Part shown: one piece after another, positions 1 through 11,663 of the stretch
Layout of the letters: each line of letters opens with the position of its first letter
How positions within the stretch are numbered: the stretch's first letter is position 1
Source of the DNA: Sycobia sp. Sy_11
Taxonomy: Eukaryota > Arthropoda > Insecta > Hymenoptera > Epichrysomallidae
DNA: 64,000 nucleotides
NCBI GenBank assembly: GCA_018907035.1
Contig: JACCIC010000280.1
Span: 62,001 to 126,000, forward strand
Reading direction: 5' to 3'
The notes under the pieces: model-generated
Database searches by the model: none
Seen by the model: only the letters and a program-made list of their open reading frames with translations
What the model was told of the DNA's origin: nothing
Made by a program: the position numbers and the translations under genes

Positions 1-632
1 AAATATCTGTAAAGACTTTCAGATCAGGAACGAAATTAAACATTTGGAGACCATTGTAAATATAAAACTAAAGATCCTCACATTGAAATGTGATAAAGAA
101 AGGAAGAGCAGGTACAAACACATTTAATGAAGGAAGGAAGGATAAGGGGTAGAAATATCGGCCGATGCGAGTAATTTATGGAAGTCCACAAACATGATGA
201 AGAGCACTTATGCACTAATTTTACTGAGAATTGAATGCACAGATTGGCTAAAATTAAAAAGGAAGTAGATGTTCGAATAGTGGAAAATAAGATTAAAGAT
301 GGACAAATGTAGTAGTTCCCAATATGATAAAATTAAGTTATTACATTTAATAATAATTTTTTTACCAAGGCTCAAATGACACTCATTTTGCGGATGATGG
401 TAAGGTGTTTCGCTATTCTGTTTTCCTGAACGTAAATCGAATTTGAAAATAGAAGTGACTTACAGATTAAAAAGAAACAATAAGATATTTACAGTCAAAG
501 AGAATTACTGTTCAACAAATCTAAAGGAATTTGTTACTTTTATGTTTCGTATAATTGCACAATACAATTTATAAAAATCACATCTTCTGTTATGTTATAC
601 GAAGTTACTCAGTAATAATTAAATATACGTAC
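1..632. other. APC1 intron, no further exon seen
   Basis: AT-rich sequence downstream, in gene sense, of the last visible APC1 exon. I found no open stretch on the minus strand that continues APC1, and no recognisable repeat. The next APC1 exon must lie beyond the window start. Confidence 0.5.
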
Positions 633-953
633 TTTATGGTTTCTAAATCAATTGGATCTGATATATCTGTCGATGGTTTCTGTAGCTTATATTTTGCAAC
701 AATTTCAGGAACATGACGTGAAATCCATGTTTTTGATGGATCAATTTCATCCCATAAAATTAAAGATTTTGCTAAAGTTCGAAGTAATAAAAAATCCGGT
801 CGGGCAAAATCTAAAAGATATTGAGTATTTGGAGCAGTCATCCATTCTGCAACAGCACGATTTCCTGTTTTAAGGTACATTAATGCTAAAGCCATTGTCG
901 CTCCAGGGCTTGTTACATCAATATTAATAGAATCTCCTTCTCGTATTTGGTAA
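633..953 (-). CDS. APC1: APC1 exon, anaphase-promoting complex subunit 1
   Basis: Fourth and most 3' visible exon of APC1, the large scaffold subunit of the APC/C ubiquitin ligase that acts in the nucleus at the metaphase-anaphase transition. The translation contains the family-typical run INIDVTSPGATMALALMYLK and then YLLDFARPDFLLLRTLAKSL, belonging to the proteasome/cyclosome (PC) repeat region. The acceptor is TTTTTAG before T-TAC-CAA. Its first base completes a Ser codon begun in the previous exon (phase 2), giving the expected SY-QIREGD junction. The donor is read as GTACGT after ACC-ATA-AA; an alternative GTATAT four bases later is possible. No stop or frameshift is seen. Identification is by recall of the protein family and is strong; the 3' edge is uncertain by 4 bases. 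Confidence 0.93.
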
Positions 954-1261
954 CTAAAAAATAAAATTTGTAGATTTAAAATTATGTTACGATAATAGTC
1001 ACGCATAGATTAATTTTATTAAAAATTGATGAGCTTAATAGCTTCAAAAAAGAACTTTTAATAACAGTAAAATAGCCAGACGATATTGATGAGTTCTTAG
1101 CATATTAAAAACTTTATGACGAGCCATAAGCTCGAATATTTATTAATTAATAAATAATAAAAAATTGTAAAACCTAAAGAATAATAATTATTATATAATG
1201 TATAATAATAAATTTGCTTAAAGTAATGGAATTATATATTTTATAATAATACAATATATAA

Positions 1262-1515
1262 TTCCTATAGAGTTACGACCGCGCGGAAAAGCGATAAGAT
1301 TAGAGAGAGAAAGAAAAACCGAGCGTGCCCAAAGACGCGCGAATAAATATTCTCTCTACGGGCCGACGCGACCTTCGTGGACAGTAGATGGTACGGCGAG
1401 CGCAGCGCGGAGGGATTGTCGAAAGTACTACGACGCGGCGCAGAGCAGTAAGGAGCAAGCAGCACGAGCTTCATGGTGCGGAGTGGTGAGTGGGAACAGT
1501 CGCAGAGTGGGGGCC

Positions 1516-1550
<35 letters not shown>
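1262..1550. other. GC-rich island ending in a CT tract
   Basis: About 290 bases are clearly more GC- and CpG-rich than the surrounding intron and end in a pure (CT)n run. Open frames exist on the minus strand, but they resemble nothing known and read through the simple repeat. It may be a degraded LTR or leader of a gypsy-type element, because the block that follows resembles a gypsy leader. No function is assigned. Confidence 0.35.
1519..1547. repeat. (CT)n microsatellite
   Basis: Uninterrupted CT dinucleotide run of about 29 bases. Confidence 0.95.
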
Positions 1551-1744
1551 ATTTAAATAGCGCTGCACTGGATCTAAAATTATAATGGTTATATTTATAT
1601 TTTTTCTTATAAATAAATATTTTGTTAAATTTAAAGAAGGGTTCAAATTAAATAAAAATATAAATGAAATCTAGCTCAATAATAGAATTTAATTTTCGTT
1701 CTTGATTGATTTGCAAGAAATTGGTTTTTTATCTATAAATAATA

Positions 1745-2125
1745 AACGTGTACTCAATTCAAAACTCTAGCGGGTTGAGCGAGAGTTAGAATTGAGTTTG
1801 ACTAATATTTATACTGTGGGTACTTGGTGGCTGGCTGAGCGACTAAGGGTTTATGCGGACTGAGCGTAGACCAAACCTATATCGTAAATAATACCGGAAA
1901 TTTAAAAGAACTTGCACAAGCGAACCTGACGGTGGGTTGAGCGATCAGGTGCCGAGGTGGGCTGAACTGGAGCAACGATTCTGCAAGTCGAAACGCGAAG
2001 AAGAGTATTTCGTAACTGGTCGAGCGAAAAGAGTCTGACTGTAGGTTGAACGTTCAGGTGTCGAGGTGGGCTGAACTGGAGCACAAAGTAACTCATAGCA
2101 GGGGCGAAATGTTACAACTTTAAAA
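1745..2125 (+). repeat. Degenerate GAGCG-motif repeat block, gypsy-leader-like
   Basis: Several imperfect units share GGTTGAGCGA, CTGAGCGACTA and AGGTGGGCTGAACTGGAGCA, the last occurring twice about 110 bases apart. The same words (CTGAGCGACTAGGTGCTAAGG, GGTTGAGCCGAAGCACGAAG) occur on the minus strand at about 57690-57770, in the untranslated leader between primer site and gag of the complete gypsy element. I infer a remnant of a related gypsy leader. Minus-strand open frames across it are by-products of the repeat. Confidence 0.45.
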
Positions 2126-2850
2126 CCCATATCTAATTATCTTATAAATTTTTTCAGTGAATAATAATTCTTTGAGAAAGAAGTGAGTTCTTTGAAAATA
2201 CAATATATAAATTTATATTATTAGAATATTTAAATCTTATTATGTATTTTATAAAAATGCATTAATATAAAATATATTTCAAAACACCAAAAATATTAGA
2301 TAACGAATTTAAAAATTAAATCATTAAAATAGCCAGATGTGCTGACTGTGATGAAAAAACAGCATAAATACTATCATGGTATGTTACATAAAATATATCT
2401 AAAATTCTAAGAAAAATTAACAAATAAATACTTTTAGCGGAAATGTAGCTTTAAAAAATTTTTATTTACAAATTGACGAGATCATTTTAACGTTCGAAAA
2501 GTTTGTGTACGTCCTGAACAACTGATGTACAAAACAAATTTTTCTAACAATTTCCTATAATTTCATAAATATAGTCGTTATAATATAAATCTAAAAATAT
2601 ATTTTTAGAAATATTCTGAAATATATTGAAGATAAAAATATTTGAATATCAACATTAAAGCTTTAAGTAATGAGACCATTAAAAGTCAGACCGTTCATTT
2701 CACATGTATCCTAATACATAAAAGCGAACAGTTTAGACAAAATTTATCTAAAATGCTGAAATACGTTAATAAATAAATAGTTTTCAGAAAATTAAAACTT
2801 AATGATGTAATGAAATTATATCTACATTGCCTAGTAAATGTTTATATCTA
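2126..2850. other. AT-rich intron, nothing recognised
   Basis: No coding potential, repeat or RNA gene is visible. Confidence 0.4.
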
Positions 2851-3175
2851 TTAGGAGACGAACTTAGTTTCCGGCTTTCAAGTTTAGATGGCGATATAAG
2901 TTGTATGAAAAGTCAGATGTGTCGAATCTAGTACTTATTTTTCAGTTTTGACATTTACCAATAAAATTCAGTTAACAGGCATCATTATTTGTGTAAACAT
3001 TATAATTTTTTGATCAGCGCCATCGTTTTTTCACTACGGTATCACCATATTGCCAGAATGATAGGAAAAAGTAGTAGAAGATGACTAAAAACATTTTGAT
3101 TATGCTAACGTGTATTCATTTTCAATCAATGTCCTTTTTCCGTTAAAAAGTTCGGAATCTAAGCTCGCCTCCGAA
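2851..3175. mobile_element. MITE derived from a mariner element
   Basis: A 325-base non-coding element begins TTAGGAGACGAACTTAGTTTC after a TA and ends with the imperfect inverted copy GAATCTAAGCTCGCCTCCGAA. Its left 170 bases match the left end of the longer element at 9540-10500. Its right 150 bases match that element's right end, including the codons around ILPE. It is therefore an internal deletion derivative lacking nearly all of the transposase gene. The right TA is not intact. Confidence 0.8.
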
Positions 3176-5098
3176 CAATAGTAGATATTCATAATAAAAA
3201 TTGTTTACTTTGCTTTAATTATATAGAACTTTCATTTAAATTGTATTTGGAATAGATTAGTCAAAACTTAAAAAAAAATAGACAAAGAAAATAAATATAC
3301 ATTTGAAAAATGGCTAAAGTTCTTGTAGTTCCTTGCACAGACCGATCAAATGGCAAAGCTGTAGACCTTGTCGACGAGAAGAAATATAATAGAAATTCAT
3401 ATGCGTAATTAATGCATAAACTACTTAATTAAGCAAATGTTTCACCATTTGTTTAAATTTCTTTTAAATAAATTAAAACTATTTGTTTAAATTTCTTTCA
3501 ATGACAGGTTACTATTTTCAATAAAAAACTGGAATTTACGTAGCAAATTGAAGTTTAATTCATGTTTTCAGCCTGTTTTTTTATTATAATTTTATATCAA
3601 GTACGTGCAGATTTTAATATATATTATTTGTCTGTTTCTTATACCTTTATTAAGACTTTTAAAAAAATCCAGTAAGTATCACATTTGCCCCGGATGTGCA
3701 TGAAGTAATATGAAAATGAATTTGGCTATTCGTAATTGATCTCTTTTATTTGTTAAGATGTAGTTCATTTAAAACTATTTATTTATTAATGCATCTCAGA
3801 ATTATTGATACTCCGTTGGCGTAGGAGTACGCAACTAGTAGATAGTAGTATTTTAGAAAAAGAAAATTGGGATCATCTATTAGTTTAAATAATTTTCGAA
3901 AATTTTTAGTCATGCCGGCTTCGACATCAAAATCACCGTACTTAAATAATTCAAATGCGCTCGAGTCCTCTTGTGCTCAACTTCGGCCTCAGTTTAGTGG
4001 TCAGTATATTAAATACTCGGACTCGTATTATTTTGATTCTGCATGTTTAACCGCAAATCGGAATCATTGCCCGATTATTTAATTTTGACATTAATTATTT
4101 GAAATTAAAATCTTACGCGTATTAGGCTGACGGACTGCAGAGTCTGATAGTCCAATAGTAATTATTATTGATATATTATCAAATTATTCATTATTATATT
4201 GTAAATTAGTTGCCGTTAAAACTTTAATTCTATCGTTTGAATGGGATTTTATATTATCATCAAGTAATTTCAACAGATTTTCAGCTCTTAACACAGATTG
4301 TAGTTTCTAAATAAATTTGATAAGTTTAAATATAAACTTCCAATCGGATAATTTTTAAAAAAACATATTCATTTATTTGTCAAAGTTGCGTGATATATAT
4401 GCTAGGACATCAAGCATAATATGCACAAAGATATAGAGGATTTTTTTATGATATAAATAAGTCAGCTTCTTCCTGAGTATAGAATTTTCAAACTTTCTTT
4501 TTCAAAACATATCAAAAGGTACAATGCATCAATAAGATCAATTACAAATAATTAAGAAATTTATTATTACTAATTAGGTTAACCATTCATATTTATCTTA
4601 TTTTATTATATTATTTTATTGAGTTATATAGTATGTGAAAGTTGAGACCATTGATTTATATATGCAATACATATTCTAAACTGCAAAATCAGTTTGAAAA
4701 TAGGCGTCATGTATAAAACAATCGTGAAACTGATAACAATAAATAATAAAGTTTGACAAAATAGCATATAACTCAAGGTTATTCAATAGACTAATAAAAA
4801 CCCTTTACCTTTTATAAATATTGCATTCTTAATCTTTAATAATTCTCATGTGATTTAAATTGTATTTTTAATTGCTTAGTTATATTTTTGCATTTAATCT
4901 CAGATTTTTCTAAAAATTTATACAATTCTTTGTTTATAATATTTAGAATTATTTCCAAAATGGTTCTATTCGAAAAAATCTTCTCAAAATTCTGCGAAAA
5001 TTACTACAAACTTTTAGGGCTAGGACATTGAGCAGCGTTCGGAAGAGAGGGGAAGTCCATTTGAAAGTACAATTATGTTTGTAGCACATTATGCATAT
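3176..5098. other. AT-rich intron, nothing recognised
   Basis: Contains a short open frame near 3867-4082 with no recognisable product and no splice support. No element ends or RNA genes are identified. Confidence 0.4.
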
Positions 5099-5100
5099 TA

Positions 5101-6260
5101 TTAGGTGTACAAATAAGTTTCCGCCGTTTTGAAAAGGTGGCGCCACCGATAAGATAACGTCGAAATTGTCCACTGTGAAAAGTCGTATAGTATATGTTGA
5201 CATCTGGAAATAGTATATCCTTTTAATACCTCTGACTTTTTGCTAGCATCACTTAGTTTTTATCGCGTTAAGATGTCAAGTTTTTAGCCAACTAAGCGTC
5301 ATTTACGGTAATTGTTAATTTACTTCTTTCATTTAAAGTAATCTGCAGCTGAAACACATCGGCTATTCATAGAAGCATATGGTGATATTAATTTGAGCGA
5401 GAGAAGTTGTTGGGAGTGGTTCCAAAAATTGAAAAGTGGTGATTTTGACGTGGACAACAAAACACGCAGGGGAAGGCCTAAAGTAGATGGTGACACAGAA
5501 TTGGAAGTTTTACTGGAAGAAGATTTGTGCCAAACACAAAAAGAACATACATAAAAGCTGGGAGTGACTCAGCAAGCTATTTCACAACGTCTCAAAACCC
5601 TGGGAATGGTCCAAAAGCAAGGAAATTGAGTTCCTTACAAACTGAAGCTAAGAGACGTCGAGCGTCGCTTATTCGCTTGCGAACAATTGCTCAAAAGGCA
5701 AAATCGCAAAGGATTTCTACATCAAATCGTGACTATTCTGAGTAAGTCCGGACATACCTCTACTTCGATGGCCAAGCCAAACATTTATGGTCGGCCATTC
5801 AAACCGTTACCGGGGAACGTTATCAACAGCTGATGCAATTGAGCCGAGCATTGAAGATTAAACGTCCATAATATGCCAAAAGCCACGATAAAGTCATTTT
5901 TCAGAATGACAATGCTTGGCGGCATGTTGCAAAAATCATAAAGGAAACATTACAGGCACTGCATTGGGACATCTTACCCAACTCGCCGTATTCACCAGAT
6001 ATTGCTCCTTCAGACTACCACCTATTCTGGTCGATGACTCATGGTCTAGATGAGTAGTACTTCACTGCTTACGAGGAACTGAAGAAATAGGTCGATTCGT
6101 GGATCGCCTCAAAAGACAAGCAATTTTTTAGACGGAGTATTTATTTGCTGCCACAAGTCTTACACTTACAAGCTCGCAAGTCCGAAAAAATACCATGTAT
6201 AAAAGCACGACGAAAATCCATCATGACAAATTTAAAGCCGTTGAAAATTAAAGTATACAA
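5101..6260 (+). mobile_element. Decayed mariner element (DD34D, pseudogene)
   Basis: Starts with TTAGGTGTACAAATAAGTTT after a TA target dinucleotide. Reading on the plus strand from 5273 gives a mariner transposase. It has the paired helix-turn-helix region (RSCWEWFQKLKSGDFDVDNK, then LGVTQQAISQRLKTLGMVQK) and, near the end, the catalytic PYSPDIAPSDYHLF block. It is broken by several stops and frameshifts. A deletion after the residues GFLHQIVT removes the first catalytic aspartate motif. The right inverted repeat is not recognisable, so the end is approximate. It is inactive. Confidence 0.8.
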
Positions 6261-6518
6261 AATTATAATATAATATTATATATGAGCAGATTCTGTGATA
6301 GCTTCTTCAAATTGATTACGCTGCAGTGAGCGCTCTCTCAATTCAAGCCGTCGATAGAGGCTTTATCAGCGGCGGAGAAACTGCGCAGCATGGAAATTTT
6401 ATGCCTTTCTCAATGTTTAATTGAGCCGGTGTGGTTGCCAAACGTTAGCATGCCAGTAGCCTGGAATCGAGTTTAATGAGGGGCACTTGTTGCGATTGAA
6501 AAATACTTGGTACGGAGG

Positions 6519-7752
6519 TGTCTATTTATATTTTGAGCCTAATAATGATAAGATAATAAGGACAGTAATTTATTATTGAAAATGGCTTTATTGTTTTTCG
6601 GAATATTCTCCACGATGATCAATAAACTTTTGCTTGCGCTCGAACCAATTTTCGTAACATTTTTTTCGCTCCGATTGAGGTACCTCGAAAACATGGTTTT
6701 TGAATGCATCAACAGTTCCTTCAAGTGCCGCAAAACATTGACTACACAATTTATTCTTCATGTACGGAAATAAGAAGTCATTAGGTGCCAAATTAAGGCT
6801 ATAAGCGAGATGACCCATCAATTCGATGTTTGCTTGAGGTTTTTCACAAATTCGTTTATTTAAACCGATGTATCAGAGCTCGCATTGTCATGACGAAGAT
6901 TGATCCTTCGTTGCTGGTTGTTTTTTAGTATTTCACAAACTTTTGTCAAACAAAGGGTTATGTACCATTCAGAATTCAGCGTTCTACATTGCTCTAACGG
7001 CAAGACTGCCACATATCCAGTTATTCCGAAGAAACTGGCGATCATTTGCCTCGAGCTGCTTCGAACATGAACTACTTTTGTCGGAGTGGGCTCTTCTTGG
7101 AAGACATATACAGTGGACTGCTGTTTTGTTACGGGCTCATAAGCATAGAGCCAAGATCCATCACCTATGTAGATGTTATTTCTTGAGCATTTTATTACAC
7201 CAATTGACAGGAGCATTTTTTGACATATTGTCAAATTATGCAGGATCCTACGTGAATAAATCTTTTTAACCATGTAGATGGTCATACAATACCTTATTGA
7301 TGCACATTATACTAATGCCCAAATCATTAATCAAACTCAATCTCACGGTATGTCGTGGTATGACGGTCTTGCTTTATCAGTTCGTGCACATCATTAATGT
7401 TTTCTGATATAAAAACCGATTTTAGACGACCTTCACGGAACTTGTTTTATACCAACGTTTCACAGTGGTCAAGGATGGGGCTTCATCCCCAAAAGTCGAA
7501 GTACGGTGTTCTATGCTCCCTTGATAAGCCACTTGAAAATAGCAAAAAATCATCGCATGAAAATGTTGACGAGTTAGTTCCATTTTTTTGCTGAAATTAA
7601 ATTTTCAAGTCGCTGTAGATAACACAAGTTATACTTAAATGATAAAACGTTCTAAAGAACGTTATGGTTAAAAAGGTCAAACAAGTGGACACATCAGATG
7701 TCACGTACAAATACTTGGCATGACAAGGCTAAAAATATAAATAAATCCTCGT
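6519..7752 (-). mobile_element. Decayed mariner element with degenerate TIRs
   Basis: Minus-strand transposase in two main pieces. 7285-6860 carries IGDGSWLYAYEPVTKQQSTV, VVHVRSSSRQMIASFFGITG and HDNASSD. 6821-6588 carries LNLAPNDFLFPYMKNKL and the C-terminal KCYENWFERKQKFIDHRGEY. These are the mariner signature blocks around the three catalytic aspartates. The two pieces lie in different frames and the N-terminus (about 7290-7620) is degraded. Outward ends share TATTTATATTTTGAGCC (left) and, inverted at the right, TATTTATATTTTTAGCC. It is inactive. Confidence 0.78.
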
Positions 7753-8040
7753 AATTAAGTTAATTTAATGATTTATTGGTTTTATAACAGTACATCTTCA
7801 TGACGTTTACTTATTTTCCTGTTTAGTAAAAGAATCAAAATTCATGGCGGACAATTTGGTCGTCTGCTCTTTGAATTACAAATTTGCAATTTACGGTTTT
7901 GAGTGAAACTGACTTAGAGTATAAGCAGCTCGTTTTTATATAAATGTGATTACTATTATTTGATTTTTCCAAACAGAATGATTATTTATAAGTAAGGGTG
8001 TGTTTAATAGTTATGTAATGCGAGTTACTTTTAGGAGAGA
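7753..8040. other. AT-rich intron, nothing recognised
   Basis: No feature supported. Confidence 0.4.
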
Positions 8041-8215
8041 AAATATGATTTTAAACATAAGTCATCCTTATCTTTGCAATTATTAAACAACTTATTTAAA
8101 TTATTGCTATTTTTAAAGAAAATTTGAATGTTATATTTCCGAAAATTTCTTTTAATTCTTTCAGATAATCCTCTAACATCTGGTAAGACAATAATTTTGC
8201 CTGTGTTAACATCAA
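8041..8215 (-). mobile_element. Penelope-like element fragment, minus orientation
   Basis: Nearly identical to the minus-strand PLE at 18531-18690. It encodes the linker between reverse transcriptase and endonuclease (ILPDVRGLSERIKRNF-like, then KYNIQIFFK). It stops at the word shared with the plus-oriented fragment that begins at 8222, giving an inverted arrangement. Confidence 0.7.
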
Positions 8216-8221
8216 CTTATT

Positions 8222-8610
8222 AAGATAAGGATGATCTATGTTTAAAATCAGGAGTTGTTTACAAAATTAATTGTATGGATTGTAATAAATACTATATTGG
8301 ATAAGCAGGTAGATATTTAAAAAGAATTTAAGAGAATATTTAAGAGAATTTATGAACATAAATATAGTTTGCGTAGCTCACATATTACTTCCGGTTTAAG
8401 AGAGCATTGTTTAAAGTTTTTACATTCTTTTGATTTTGCGAATGTGGATATTTTGAACATGGTATTAATAATAAGTATAAAAGGGAGAGTCTTGAAAGTA
8501 TTCACATTTCTAGGAATCAAAATAATGTGAATTTAAAGTTACAGTGTGGTAAATTGGACAGTGTTTATCATTCCTTATTAAATTGATTGGTTTTGAACAA
8601 TTTGTGTAGA
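8222..8610 (+). mobile_element. Penelope-like element 3' fragment with GIY-YIG endonuclease
   Basis: The plus-strand translation contains DDLCLKSGVVYKINCMDCNK followed by YYIG, the start of the GIY-YIG endonuclease that Penelope-like retroelements carry after their reverse transcriptase. It then gives SLRSSHITSGLREHC and LHSFDFANVDI. A stop after YYIG, a duplicated AAGAGAATT unit and a one-base loss break it. The copy ends about 12 bases from the splice donor of the neighbouring APC1 exon, at the conserved PLE word TTTGTGTRGA. Confidence 0.8.
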
Positions 8611-8622
8611 TAAGAAGCATAC

Positions 8623-8827
8623 CTAGGGGATTTATATTTATCCTTTTGGACTCCACAAAATGGTCGATTATTTCCTCCTATCATGTAATAATGCAGTTTT
8701 TCCGGAAGGCCACCTAAATCTGATCTACCACCAGAACCTAGGACAACTAATCCTAGCGCTAATCCTGCTGCCAATGAATATGATTCTCTATCAACGCAAT
8801 TTCTCATTTCTGGACCTGGTGGTCGAC
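8623..8827 (-). CDS. APC1: APC1 exon, anaphase-promoting complex subunit 1
   Basis: Third visible APC1 exon, in the PC-repeat region. It encodes RPPGPEMRNCVDRESYSLAA, GLALGLVVLGSG and YYMIGGNNRPF, ending at KYKSPR. The acceptor is TTTTTCTAG before GT-CGA-CCA; the two bases complete a Gly codon left in phase 1 by the previous exon. The donor is CCTAG/GTATGC, phase 2. The reading frame is intact. The exon is squeezed between transposon sequence: a PLE fragment ends about 12 bases beyond the donor, and a reversed PLE tail starts about 100 bases before the acceptor. Confidence 0.93.
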
Positions 8828-8927
8828 CTAGAAAAAGTAAGTTATTTCATAATATATACGATTTCAAATTATTCTGAGTGATTCTATTTAAGTAGTATAT
8901 GGATTTAAATAAAATATATGTCTTTTT

Positions 8928-9175
8928 AAATCTAAGTAAGACAAAAATTAAATTAATAAATACTTTCATTAGTCTTACAATCTTGTTTATAAACTAATAT
9001 AATTACATTGTAAACGAATTCTTTATTATAACCAACGCTGTAGAATTAATTTGAACTGTAAAGATTAGTATTCATTTTCAAAATGAACGATGAACCATGA
9101 AGACTTTCAATATTTGCAAACTTGGACGTTTACAACTGCTCCGCCTCATCTTCAGCAACTGAAATAAAGTCTATT
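8928..9175 (-). mobile_element. Penelope-like element 3' tail, minus orientation
   Basis: The inverted form of this stretch has the 3' end common to all PLE copies here (GTAAGACTAATGAAAGTATT). Upstream of that is a degenerate hammerhead-like core (CTGAAGA, then AAACGTCCAAG). No coding sequence remains. Placement is by similarity to the tails at 22300-22640 and 60240-60600. Confidence 0.6.
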
Positions 9176-9539
9176 AATGAAAATATATGTAGGCGCACCT
9201 CGTCAAACTATAAACCTATTTCCTACATAATATCCAATTTAATTAATAATGATCAATTAACAAATAATGATAAATATTACTTATCGCAATAACATGAGTT
9301 ATCAAAACTATTTCATTAATTTATCACATTAACGATTATTATTATAGAATTATCTGTGGTGGCTTTTACGAAACTGCAATTCAAAAACTAAGTATCCCAA
9401 AATTCAACTAACAGAGTAAGTTCTGAAGAAGAGTGATAATTCTGTATATCATAAGTGGAATATAATCGTAAGAAGAAAGAACAAATGAAAACATTTGAAT
9501 ACATTTGAATACATACAATACGTTATGATTATGATATTA

Positions 9540-10500
9540 TCAGGAGGCGAACCATTTCCAACCTTCACGTTGAAATGGTGATATAAGTAGTACAAAAAGT
9601 CGGATGTGTCATATCTAGTATTTATTTTTTAGTTTCGGCATTTACCAATAAAATTCATTTAACAGGCGCCATTATTTGTGTAAACATTATAATTTTTTCA
9701 TCAGTGAAAAATGAAGCATAATAAATCATTTTTTCGACATGTCCTTTTGCACTATTTTGATTCGAAAAGTGTAACAGAAACTTATCGACTGCTTCAAGAA
9801 TGTTATGGCAAACAAGCTCCATCGCTTACAATATGTAAAGCGTGGTTTCAACGGAGATACTGATGTTCATGACAAAGAACGTTCTGGGCCATTGAAAACG
9901 TTTGAAGATAGTGAATTCCAAGCATTTTTGGACGAAAACTCAGCTGAAACGCAGAAAGAAATCGCTAATAAGTTAGGAGCCAGTAACAGAGCAGTTGGCA
10001 AACGTTTAAATGCGATGAGAAAGATTCATAGAGAAGGAAAATGGATGCCACACGATTTGACCGAAAATGCCATTATGAATCGTTACAACATCGCATTGTC
10101 TTTGCTTTCCAGGCGAGAAAAGAAAAATTTTCTTTGGTGTATTATGACTGGTGATGAAAATTGGATCCACTATGACAATCTTATCCTATCCCCATGTTGC
10201 GAAAGTTGTCAAATCACCCAGCGTACTCGCCAAACATAGCGCCTTCTTATTACCACCTATTTATATCGATGCAGCACGACCTCGTTCATACGCACTTTCG
10301 ACATGTTAGAATGTGTGGATAATTAGATCGCCTTGAAACAGTCATCGTTTTGTCGTAACGGTATTGTCATATTGCCAGAAAGATGGGAAAAAGTATTAGA
10401 AAATACCGGAAAATATTTTGATTAAGCTAACATGTATAAGTTTTCCATCTTAAAAGCCCTATTTTCGATTAAGAAGATCGGAAACTAAATTCGCCTCCAA
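9540..10500 (+). mobile_element. Internally deleted mariner element with TA target duplication
   Basis: A 961-base element flanked by TA on both sides. Terminal inverted repeats are TCAGGAGGCGAACCATTTCC (left) and the inverse of TTGGAGGCGAATTTAGTTTC (right). The transposase starts at about 9709 (MKHNKSFFRHVLLHYFDSKS) and keeps the helix-turn-helix region. After a short loss at about 9850 it continues through KERSGPLKTFEDSEFQAFL and the first catalytic block MTGDENWIHYDN. About 0.3 kb holding the other catalytic residues is missing before the C-terminus ILPERWEKVLENTGKYF. It is non-autonomous and the parent type of the MITE at 2851-3175. Confidence 0.85.
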
Positions 10501-11219
10501 TATAATGACTAAGATTTTGAGAATATTAATTTTTCAATTTTATCACAGTTAGTACATAAATTCACTCTATATATCTCTCTATATCTTTATGTACGAGACA
10601 AAGACTTCTCTGCTGATTCCTATTTTTTAGGCCAATCAATTTTCTAGTCTGCAAACAAATTAATTAGACACGTCTTCCTCTACCTTAACCTTAATCTGTC
10701 CTCTAAATCCATTTTGATGTTTTCCTTACAATCTAATCCATGGGTTAACTACAAGTTATACCAATGTAACTAAGAACCGCATATTTTTTAAGTTTTGAAA
10801 ATGAATTTAAGAACTAGAATTTGGATATTCTGGCAACCGAAATACGTGAAATTCCCCTCAGATCGTGATATAGATAAGAACTTGGAAATTCTTAAATATA
10901 ACTTTTGTAGAGTTCATTGTAAAATATAGTTAGGTGTTCTTTGTTGTTTTCTATCTTTTTTAATGAACTACTTTTTTGCTGACAATTATCTAATCACACT
11001 ATATTTGCCAGTTTTCAATGTAATTAGGAACTATGTATTTTTTAATCTTTTTTACATTTTGAAAATTCAGTTGCATATTTGTTTTTATAAAACACATGTG
11101 TCCGCTCGCGGTTAGTTCGTCTGCGCCAGCGACCATACCTTTTCTTCATTATTTCCAATGCAGTGGAGTGGGCTGTTATAAAAAAGGGTATCTTGACAAA
11201 AAATATGGGAACGGACCGT
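10501..11219. other. AT-rich intron, nothing recognised
   Basis: Intronic sequence without supported features. Confidence 0.4.
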
Positions 11220-11575
11220 TGTAGACGAAGAAAGATAATTTTTATTCACAAGATACGTGAACGTTGCTTCGTCAATGGGTTCGTATATCCAAGTAGTTAC
11301 GCAAGCGCTGACAATAAACAGGTAGAATAACAAATCCTGGTCTTTGCGCCGTGTTCACTTGTTTTTGCCTCGTTTACATTCGTTTGACCTCCTTTTTCAT
11401 CACTCGCGGACGATGATCCACTTCCCTGAGCCCTGATTGATTCATAGACATTTACTCATACTGCAAAAATGATTAACAATTGATCTCTAAATGAATATTG
11501 ATATTTACACTTAACTTTTCTTTCCCAACACCATGCCACTAATATGAGCAGTTATATCTGGCTCACCGTATATAG
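11220..11575. repeat. Dispersed repeat, second copy at 62935-63240
   Basis: About 300 bases share many blocks in the same order with 62935-63240. They include ACGTGAAC...GCTTCRTCAATGGGT, CGTTTGACCTCCTT, CACTTC...GAGCC and the ending ATGAGCAGTTATATCTGG followed by CACCGTRTATA. The ending resembles the GGGTGTCCC-type termini of insect DNA transposons, but no transposase is visible. The short minus-strand open frames here are not convincing. Confidence 0.6.
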
Positions 11576-11663
11576 ATATATATATATGCTAACAGTAATA
11601 TAAAAGATGTATATAAATATATACTGTAACTGAACTTTTGCAATTACATTTACCGTATAAATG

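Noticed and set aside
1265..1646. Minus-strand frames with Arg-Glu repeats
   Set aside because: They translate a (CT)n microsatellite and its flanks.
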